Below the pieces are notes generated by a model that saw only the letters and a program-made list of their open reading frames with translations, ran no database searches and was not told where the DNA came from. Positions 7,245-13,829 of a stretch of DNA of 19,628 nt are shown in pieces (the first letter of the stretch is position 1; each line of letters begins with the position of its first letter). The stretch is from a bacterium (GTDB lineage Bacteria; Bdellovibrionota; FAC87; UBA2466). The stretch is from positions 1 through 19,628 of the forward strand of contig JAIEOG010000382.1 in assembly GCA_019750655.1 (NCBI GenBank). Reading direction: 5' to 3'. The position numbers were made by a program, and so were the translations under genes.

Positions 7245-8555
7245 CTAGCGGTAGACCCAATTAGACCACGATTGCGTGATCTGTTTGTAGCGGGAGGAGG
7301 GGTGAACGCTGGGGTTGTATTCCTGCAGAACCTTCGCATTCACGAAGTCCGAACGGAATTTGCGGTTTTCATTTCCAAAGTTCACGACGGAACCACTGGC
7401 ATCCACGAAGTACTTCGCGTCAAAGGGGTGCCATGAAAAGATCTCGTCCTCACCCCAGATTTCCCCATAGAGCTGCACATCGAAGTAGTAATCCTTAATG
7501 GGGCGCCCGGCGTCTTGGTGGCAGCGATTGCAGAATGTATCGGAGACTTCAAAGAATGCCGCGCTGTTATTCTTCGGCACAATGTGAAAGTCCGCTTTTG
7601 TGGAAGGCGCCCAAGAGGAAACACCGCCCGTTTGTTTCCAGTACTTGCCTTTTGTCGACTGAAAGCCAGTCTCTTTTAGAAGATCGATGAGGATTTGTGG
7701 GTCATCGACTGCCGGTAGGTAATCCACCCCACCCTGCACAGATGTAAAGGCGGATTTGAAATTATACGGCTGCAGCGTTTCTGTTACCTGCGAAGACAAC
7801 GTGCGCGTGTAGTCCACAAGGTTCGTGATGGCGCTCGAGGTCTGCCACGAGGAACGCTCGCGGCGCTTGTTCTCCAAGGCGTTTAGGAAGTCATCAGACG
7901 TTGGGAACGGACGGAAGACGTCGACCGTCCAACCATCGGCTTTGCGCACACGTGTGCGGATTTCGTAGATGTACGAATCGCTCGAGCCATTCTTGATGAA
8001 GATCAGCTCACCAAAAACCGTCCCGACCGGGAACATCCAATGGTATCTCGTGTGGAAGTTACTCGGGTGGCGCTTCCACCACACGACCGGGAGCAGATCT
8101 TTGCCATCGCGGGGGAGCTTCCAGAAATCGACCACGAAGGTGTTTAGAGCGTCGTTCGGATGGCCCGTGCGCCCAAAGGGAAAGTTGAACTCTCCCGAGC
8201 GTCGGAAAAGCCACGCGTGGCCGCCAGGAACAGCAATGAGCCCCGGAGCGATGGTGTTCGGGCGAAAGCCGATGGGGAATTCTTGGTTGTCACCAAAAGA
8301 GTCTTGGTAACCGGGAACGATACTCTTCTTGTCGTACCACATCGTATCGCGGCTATGGATCACGCTCGCGAGCCACGGGTCATACATCACCGGCATTTTG
8401 GCGAGAATCGCACTCACTTCGCTTTCGGGCATGATGGTCACCGGCCGAGGCGGGAGGGGGAAATTCCCCCCTGTGTCGTCCGGCCAAATGCGCACGGCCG
8501 AGGCAACAGAGCTATAGACCAAAACCACGCAAACCAAGCGAAGGATCTGCGGCAT
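7245..8555 (-). CDS. Secreted protein with a single cytochrome c-type CxxCH motif
   Basis: The chosen ATG at 8555 gives 436 residues. It has GAGGG seven bases upstream and opens directly onto a signal peptide (MPQILRLVCVVLVYSSVASA), whereas the longer open frame to 8624 would put 23 non-hydrophobic residues before it. One haem c motif, C342-N-R-C-H346, lies near the C-terminus. No Met occurs after it, so a Met-ligated haem is unlikely; His residues in SWHPFD and SVHPSSR could be the distal ligand. The remaining 340 residues are rich in Trp, Tyr, Phe and Pro and match no family I recognise. Predicted periplasmic or surface location. It follows the kinase-like gene by 90 bases on the same strand and may be co-transcribed with it. 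Confidence 0.85.
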   Translation of the reverse strand: MPQILRLVCVVLVYSSVASAVRIWPDDTGGNFPLPPRPVTIMPESEVSAILAKMPVMYDPWLASVIHSRDTMWYDKKSIVPGYQDSFGDNQEFPIGFRPNTIAPGLIAVPGGHAWLFRRSGEFNFPFGRTGHPNDALNTFVVDFWKLPRDGKDLLPVVWWKRHPSNFHTRYHWMFPVGTVFGELIFIKNGSSDSYIYEIRTRVRKADGWTVDVFRPFPTSDDFLNALENKRRERSSWQTSSAITNLVDYTRTLSSQVTETLQPYNFKSAFTSVQGGVDYLPAVDDPQILIDLLKETGFQSTKGKYWKQTGGVSSWAPSTKADFHIVPKNNSAAFFEVSDTFCNRCHQDAGRPIKDYYFDVQLYGEIWGEDEIFSWHPFDAKYFVDASGSVVNFGNENRKFRSDFVNAKVLQEYNPSVHPSSRYKQITQSWSNWVYR

Positions 8556-8645
8556 GGAGCCCTCATTTTTATACGGTATGGATGCCCGCGAGAAACGCGC
8601 AATTCGACCCTTAAAGTATAGCACTGGCCTGGAGAAGGCCGTTGC

Positions 8646-10139
8646 TCATGGCGCTACTGCGGCGCGTTGGCGAGCGATCTCCTGGCGGATGGCATCTTGC
8701 TTAGTAGGCTTAAGACCCAAAGTGCCGCTTTCAAAACGCGAGCGAAGCTCGTCGGCAGAATCGATTAGAGCAGCCGCACGCTGTACGTCCAACGGCTCCA
8801 AGAACGTCGGCCCGAAGTAGTCTTTGAAGAAACCATAGACGTCGCCGCGCTCGAGATAGCTCTTAGCCGCTTTCTGATCGTAGAGCCGCATCGCCGCTGT
8901 TTCCGGCGGTACCCACGAAAGTGCCGAGAGAATCGGGGAAATCCGTGGATCGATGCTATGCGGAGAAACCCGCAGCTGCTGGATGGTAACGTTCGCGCTG
9001 ACCGCTCCCGTAATATCGCCTTGGCTTTCGATTAGGTATTTTCCGTCGACCTTCGAAATCGACTTACCCAAAAGTCTCTCTTGGTCCGTCACCATCATGG
9101 CATAGAGGTCTCGGCTAAACTGAGCCGTCGGTGCCAGAACGCCAAAGTCCCCCTGTGGGCCACGGCCCGAATTGATGTAATTCGCGGTAATCATGAACGC
9201 CGAAACGGGCTTGTTCACATCCAGCAAGCCGCCGAGATCTCCGATCAAAGTACGCGGGTTGCGTTCAGTGCCTGTGAGAAGAAGGTTGTCTGGCTTTACA
9301 TCGCCGTGCACTTTCCCGAGCGAGTGTAGGTAATTCAAGCCTTCGGTGCTTGCGCGCAAGTGCTCTAGCATCTTCAACGGCGGAACGGTGGGTCCAAACC
9401 AATCGGCGTTCCCGAGATTATCCCCAATCGATCCCCACTTAGCATCTTCCATCACCAAGGCGGGAGAATCCGTGCGGCTTCGGGAGACATCCTCCGAAAC
9501 ATTCGCATGGTAAAGTTTCGGAAAGAATTTCGCTCCTTCAGCGCCATCAATCGATTTCAGAAACTCCGCAATTCGCACGTACTCTAAACGAGCGGCCTCC
9601 CAATCTTGCGGAGTCGCGCCACTCGGAAGCAACACGATGTGGGTCGTTTTCCCCGATTCATCGGTGATCACGCGCACTGCGCGGCTGCGCAATCCGGAGG
9701 GGCCAGATAATGCCGCGGGGTTACCGATGTGCTGGCTGTCGGGGTATTCGCGGGTGAGAAATGCAGAGGCTCGGGTGTCACGCTCACGGCGCAACCGCTT
9801 GGTTTTGTCTTCTGAAGATTCCCCTGGAGGCCCGGGCGGAACTCCGAACGTTTCGCCCTTGGGGACTTCGAAGACGAGAATATCGTCTCCGGCTTCACTG
9901 GGAGACTTGGTGGGGTCCATCGCGCCGAGCGAGATGACTTTGATCCGTATCGGCGTTCCTAACTCACTGGGAGTTAAAGTGGGGTCTGTCGGAGAAGCGT
10001 CGGGAAGACTTGCAAGCCGTTCTTCGCAGTCGAAACCGCCGCCTTCGTCGATCGTAGTAGGGGGTGCGTTGGCAAACGCCAACCCGCTAGCCAAAAAGGC
10101 TAGTACCCACCATAGCTTAAACGACCGCCCAAACCTCAA
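8646..10139 (-). CDS. Exported Ser/Thr protein kinase-like protein, possible pseudokinase
   Basis: A 497-residue protein with a clear Sec signal peptide (hydrophobic core LWWVLAFLASGLAFA, cleavage expected near residue 24). The start is a TTG, with AGGGGG six bases upstream; no other start would keep the signal peptide. After a Pro-rich linker comes a kinase-like domain: possible glycine loop GPSG (146-149), alpha-C Glu in ARLEYVRIAEFL (E186), catalytic loop HGDVKPDN (278-285, Asp280), and DLG in place of DFG (Asp301). The beta-3 Lys of the VAIK motif is missing: the equivalent strand reads THIVLL. The APE motif is also not evident. It could be an atypical active kinase or a pseudokinase. Export makes a periplasmic, surface or extracellular target likely. 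It stands upstream of the CxxCH gene. Confidence 0.85.
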   Translation of the reverse strand: MRFGRSFKLWWVLAFLASGLAFANAPPTTIDEGGGFDCEERLASLPDASPTDPTLTPSELGTPIRIKVISLGAMDPTKSPSEAGDDILVFEVPKGETFGVPPGPPGESSEDKTKRLRRERDTRASAFLTREYPDSQHIGNPAALSGPSGLRSRAVRVITDESGKTTHIVLLPSGATPQDWEAARLEYVRIAEFLKSIDGAEGAKFFPKLYHANVSEDVSRSRTDSPALVMEDAKWGSIGDNLGNADWFGPTVPPLKMLEHLRASTEGLNYLHSLGKVHGDVKPDNLLLTGTERNPRTLIGDLGGLLDVNKPVSAFMITANYINSGRGPQGDFGVLAPTAQFSRDLYAMMVTDQERLLGKSISKVDGKYLIESQGDITGAVSANVTIQQLRVSPHSIDPRISPILSALSWVPPETAAMRLYDQKAAKSYLERGDVYGFFKDYFGPTFLEPLDVQRAAALIDSADELRSRFESGTLGLKPTKQDAIRQEIARQRAAVAP

Positions 10140-10151
10140 GCGAATCCCCCT

Positions 10152-10179
10152 AGAATACGCGTGCCTAAAAATGCCGTAA
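10152..10179 (-). promoter_or_regulatory. Weak candidate promoter of the exported kinase-like gene
   Basis: On the minus strand, TTACGG (10179-10174), a 16-base spacer and TATTCT (10157-10152). The start predicted from it would fall near 10145, inside the Shine-Dalgarno to start-codon gap, so it may be wrong or give a very short leader. Confidence 0.3.
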
Positions 10180-10223
10180 TTTAGAAATATTCAAGGGTTA
10201 TGCCAGGTCTAGGCTGGGGAGCC

Positions 10224-12320
10224 TTAAGAAGCCCGGGACATGCAGGTTTGGATCGTCTGGAGAAGCAGCCGCGGATTAATGGGCTTTGTCAGGTGAGCTG
10301 AGAAACCGCTGTGTAAGCAGCGTTCACGAGAGTCGGAAAACGCATCTGCGGTGAGCGCGATGATGGGACGTGCAAAGCGATTCGCCCTCAAGAAGTGAGT
10401 GGCTTCATAGCCGTCGAGTCCTGGCATCTGCAGATCCATCAATACGACATCGTAATTTCGGCTCAATGCTTTATTCACCGCCACCGCGCCATTTTCGGCC
10501 GTGTCGACACTTGCGCCGGCCGATTCCAAAAGGCGCGTCGCCAACAGGCGATTATCCGGAGCGTCTTCGGCCAGAAGAATTCGGACTTTGTCTAAAGACG
10601 GCAGCGGAGACAAAGCCGGAGTTTTGCGCCGCGCTATCGGCGCCGACAGCAAGGCGCTGTTGGTGACTGTGATTGCAAAAACACTTCCCCGCCCCGGAAC
10701 AGATTCCTTCAATACCAAATCGCCACCCAAGAGCTGTGCCAGGGATTTTGACAACCCCAGTCCCAATCCTGACCCGCCATAAAGACGCGCGGTGGAGGTG
10801 TCGCCCTGCTCAAAGCGGTCGAAGAGTTTATGCACTTGGTGCGTCGGGATTCCGCAGCCCGTATCGGAAACAGTAAACTGGAGCATCGGCTCCTGGCCCA
10901 GCCCTGACACGGAAGCCGCTTCGACGCGGACCCAACCTGCTTGCGTAAATTTCAGCGCATTGCCAATGACGTTGACCAAAATCTGCCGTAGGCGGGCCAT
11001 ATCCGAAACGACGAGCTCACAGTTTTCCGCGCGCGAGAAGTACAGACCAATCCCCTTCTCTTCCGCCTTCAACCGGAATAAGAGATTCAACTCCTCCAGG
11101 AACTCTTCGAGAGGAAATCCGGTTTTCTCCACCTGCAAACGGCCCGCTTCGATTTTAGAGATATCGAGAATATCTCCCACGAGTTTATGAAGAGCTTCTC
11201 CGCTGCGCTTAATGGTCTGCGCATATTCATGGCGTTCGTTTGGTCCTAGTTCAGGTTTAAGCAGAAAATCGCAGTACCCCAAGATGATGCTCAGAGGCGT
11301 ACGGATTTCATGGCTCATATTAGCCACGAATGCTGTCTTCGCGGTATTCGCAGCATCTGCGCTTTCTTTAGCGCGGCGGAGGGCACGCTGGGCTGACTTC
11401 TGCGCCTGAGCTGCAGCAGTGAGAACGTAAGTCGTAAAAGCAGCAAACCCGATGAAGTATTGCGTAAAGATAAGGTTCGAGCGCAGAGGCGCACGTACAA
11501 GCGGCCCTGGCCCAATCAAAACGGAACACAGAGAGACCGCTGCGATTCCCGCCATCGCCATCGTCGCTCCCATCATCCCAAAACGCAGCCCCGCCCAAAC
11601 TAGGAAAGGAAAAAGCGTGTAGGGGCGCAGCAGGAAATGCAGCATGGGCTGCGTATCCGAAGTCATTCGGAAGTAGGCAAAGACGCTCACGATGACAACA
11701 CACAGAGCTAGAGTAGTGGCTTCGAAAACCCGCTGCCAGCCGGCGAAAACTTCAAAGTTTTCTCTTTGGGCCCACACAAGAAGAAGGGGCGTTGCGACGA
11801 GGACACCGACCGCGTCCCCTAAATACCAAGTCGACCAGGTCATGAAGACGCCATGCGAAGAAATGGTGCCGGCAAGCCACAGACTAAATGTCCCTAGAGT
11901 CGAAGCCACGAGCGGACTGAGAGCAACTCCCACAGAGAATAGAAGCAGAATATCGAGGACTCGGCCCATCCGTAGTCGAAAGCCAAGCCGGAGCATAAAG
12001 TACGCCGCGAGAAGCGCTTCTAAAGTGTTGCCGATAACAATGCCAGGTAGGGCGACAAGTTTGGCCCCGGAAAGAGCGTCGACGGTAAGAGCACCCAACG
12101 CCACGCCTGGCCAAAGCCGCAAGCCACCCCAGAGCAAGACCGCAAGTGCCCAGCCGCTCGCTGGCCAGATTAACGTGGCAAGTTCACTGACAGGATCAAT
12201 CTTGAGACCGAGCCACCCGAGCGTCGCATAGACGCCAGCGACTAGAAGGATGCGCCTCACATCAGACAGGCGCGGCCTCAGATTTACCGACGTGGAATCC
12301 ACACTCCACGTCCTAGCCAT
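10224..12320 (-). CDS. MASE1 hybrid sensor histidine kinase
   Basis: A 698-residue inner-membrane sensor. Residues about 20-310 form a multi-helix MASE1 sensor (WPASGWALAVLLWGG is typical). Then come a short coiled coil (about 308-328), HisKA with FVANMSHEIRTPL (phospho-acceptor His337), HATPase_c with the N box ILVNVIGNALKFT, G1 box DTGCGIP and G2 box GSGLGLGLS, and a C-terminal receiver (about 575-695) with the LMDLQMPG motif (phospho-acceptor Asp629) and the conserved Lys in LTKP. No HPt domain and no separate response regulator are present here, so phosphate must pass to a partner elsewhere or the receiver controls the kinase. MASE1 ligands are poorly known. The gene starts 26 bases after the peptide transporter stop, so the two are probably co-transcribed. 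Confidence 0.95.
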   Translation of the reverse strand: MARTWSVDSTSVNLRPRLSDVRRILLVAGVYATLGWLGLKIDPVSELATLIWPASGWALAVLLWGGLRLWPGVALGALTVDALSGAKLVALPGIVIGNTLEALLAAYFMLRLGFRLRMGRVLDILLLFSVGVALSPLVASTLGTFSLWLAGTISSHGVFMTWSTWYLGDAVGVLVATPLLLVWAQRENFEVFAGWQRVFEATTLALCVVIVSVFAYFRMTSDTQPMLHFLLRPYTLFPFLVWAGLRFGMMGATMAMAGIAAVSLCSVLIGPGPLVRAPLRSNLIFTQYFIGFAAFTTYVLTAAAQAQKSAQRALRRAKESADAANTAKTAFVANMSHEIRTPLSIILGYCDFLLKPELGPNERHEYAQTIKRSGEALHKLVGDILDISKIEAGRLQVEKTGFPLEEFLEELNLLFRLKAEEKGIGLYFSRAENCELVVSDMARLRQILVNVIGNALKFTQAGWVRVEAASVSGLGQEPMLQFTVSDTGCGIPTHQVHKLFDRFEQGDTSTARLYGGSGLGLGLSKSLAQLLGGDLVLKESVPGRGSVFAITVTNSALLSAPIARRKTPALSPLPSLDKVRILLAEDAPDNRLLATRLLESAGASVDTAENGAVAVNKALSRNYDVVLMDLQMPGLDGYEATHFLRANRFARPIIALTADAFSDSRERCLHSGFSAHLTKPINPRLLLQTIQTCMSRAS

Positions 12321-12327
12321 TTTCTAA

Positions 12328-12345
12328 TTTCCGCTCAAGCAGAAA
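12328..12345 (-). other. Intercistronic hairpin between transporter and sensor kinase
   Basis: On the minus strand, TTTCTGC, loop TTGA and GCGGAAA form a 7-bp stem with one T-G pair. It fills most of the 26-base gap and includes the only purine-rich stretch (GCGGAAA) that could act as the kinase ribosome binding site. There is no T tract, so it is not a terminator. A role in lowering kinase translation relative to the transporter is inference. Confidence 0.4.
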
Positions 12346-12346
12346 C

Positions 12347-13720
12347 TCAGACGCCTTTGCCAATTGTTCGCTCCAAAGGTTTCTTGAAGGCCAAGAAACC
12401 CGCTGCCGACAAGACGCCGAGAACGAAGAGCAGAACAAAGAACGACGACTGGTTCGCAAACGATTCGTAGAACGTGCCTAAGTACCCGGCCAAGTAGTTG
12501 CCGAAGAACGTGGCCAAGAACCAAACGCCCATCATCATGCTCACTACGGGTTTCGGGGCGACCTTCGTCACCAGAGAAAGCCCGATAGGCGACAAGTAGA
12601 GTTCGCCGACAGTGAACAAGAAGACACAGCCAAACAACCAGAGCAACGAACCGCGTTCGCCTGCTGGAACCGCTCCTGCTGCCAAGATCATGAAGATGTA
12701 AGCAGCACCGCAAAGGAAGCAACCAATGGCCATTTTAGACACGCTGCCCGGCTCTTTGCCGCGAGCCGCCTGTTTTGCCCAAACGATATTGAGCAACGGC
12801 GCCAGAATGATGATCAAAACCGGGTTCATCAACTGGAACCAAGTCGAAGGAACGGTAACTCCAAAGAACGTCCAGTTGGTGCGTTCATCCGCCCAGATTT
12901 GGAGCGTGTTGCCCTGTTGCTCGTAGATGGCCCAGAAGAGCACTGTGAGCATGCAAAGCACGGCCAAAGAGGCGACGCTACCCCACTCTTCGCGAGTCAT
13001 CGGGCGTTTTTCAGCGACGTGGCCATCTTTGTGTTTGATGACATCGCCCGGGATCAGTTTATTTCCCAATGCGTACGTAATGAGACCGAGCACCATGCCG
13101 ACGCCGGCAGCGCCGAAGCCCCAGTGCCAGCCGACCATCTGGCCGAGCGTGCCGCAAACCAACGGCGAGAAAATCGCACCGAGGTTGATGCCCATGTAGA
13201 AAATCGTGTAAGCGCGGTCACGGCGCGGATCGCCGTCCGCATAAAGACCGGCGACTTGCGTGGAGATATTCGGTTTGAAGAAACCGTTACCGAGAATCAA
13301 GAACAACAACGCCCAGAGGAAGAGCTGCTCGCTAGCCATCAAGAAGTGGCCAATCGCCATCAGCACACCACCGATGTAAACCGATTTGCGCTGTCCCAAG
13401 ATACGGTCAGCAATCATGCCGCCGAAGAACGGAGTGAAATAAACAAACCCCGTGTACAGACCGTACAGCTGCGAGCTCATTTGCTTCACAGTCAACGGGC
13501 CGAAAACTCCAATGAGCCAACCTTCTAAAGTCGAGTAACCCAGCACCTGCGCGGCGCGGGCCGGATCCGCCAAGAGGTAGCTGTACATGTACATCACGAG
13601 AAGCGCGCGCATCCCGTAGTAAGAGAACCGCTCCCACATTTCTGTGAAAAATAGAACGTACAGACCGACTGGGTGGCCGAACACTTCGGGTTGGGCCTGG
13701 ATCGACTTGGCTTTGCTCAC
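12347..13720 (-). CDS. POT/PTR2-family proton-coupled oligopeptide transporter
   Basis: A 457-residue integral membrane protein with at least twelve hydrophobic helices. It carries the POT proton-coupling motif EMWERFSYYG (residues 27-36) near the end of helix 1 and the PTR2 signature FYMGINLGAIFSPLVCG around residue 185. The family imports di- and tripeptides with protons across the inner membrane. Start choice: the open frame extends to a GTG at 13732, but the GTG at 13718-13720 has GGAGGT four bases upstream, and that Shine-Dalgarno overlaps the longer candidate start. I take the inner GTG. The gene is followed after 26 bases by the MASE1 sensor kinase. The pairing suggests, but does not show, coupling of peptide uptake to signalling. 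Confidence 0.95.
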   Translation of the reverse strand: MSKAKSIQAQPEVFGHPVGLYVLFFTEMWERFSYYGMRALLVMYMYSYLLADPARAAQVLGYSTLEGWLIGVFGPLTVKQMSSQLYGLYTGFVYFTPFFGGMIADRILGQRKSVYIGGVLMAIGHFLMASEQLFLWALLFLILGNGFFKPNISTQVAGLYADGDPRRDRAYTIFYMGINLGAIFSPLVCGTLGQMVGWHWGFGAAGVGMVLGLITYALGNKLIPGDVIKHKDGHVAEKRPMTREEWGSVASLAVLCMLTVLFWAIYEQQGNTLQIWADERTNWTFFGVTVPSTWFQLMNPVLIIILAPLLNIVWAKQAARGKEPGSVSKMAIGCFLCGAAYIFMILAAGAVPAGERGSLLWLFGCVFLFTVGELYLSPIGLSLVTKVAPKPVVSMMMGVWFLATFFGNYLAGYLGTFYESFANQSSFFVLLFVLGVLSAAGFLAFKKPLERTIGKGV

Positions 13721-13787
13721 TTCAACCTCCACGAAAACAATCTCAAGGCCTTACTCTACTCAACCTTAAGAGAGCAAGCGGCAAACA

Positions 13788-13823
13788 AAAGCCCGCGCGG
13801 CTTTCCAGGCGAGCGCGGGCTTT
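13788..13823 (-). terminator. Rho-independent terminator of the M56-transpeptidase operon
   Basis: A perfect 11-bp stem, AAAGCCCGCGC (13788-13798) with GCGCGGGCTTT (13813-13823), loop 14 bases. Read on the minus strand it begins seven bases after the TGA stop and is followed by TTTTGTTTG. It separates the blaI-like operon from the peptide transporter gene. Confidence 0.85.
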
Positions 13824-13829
13824 CAGGGG

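Noticed and set aside
8556..8624. 23-residue N-terminal extension of the CxxCH protein
   Set aside because: It would bury the signal peptide, and GAGGG is correctly placed for the ATG at 8555.
11692..12231. 179-codon open frame on the plus strand
   Set aside because: Antisense to the MASE1 membrane domain; Arg/Ser-rich, no plausible start signal.
12899..13528. 209-codon open frame on the plus strand
   Set aside because: Antisense to the peptide transporter, whose helices and POT motifs span the same bases; the plus-strand product is a charged shadow sequence.
13732..13732. Longer start (GTG at 13730-13732) for the peptide transporter
   Set aside because: It overlaps the GGAGGT that properly positions the GTG at 13718-13720, and has no Shine-Dalgarno of its own.
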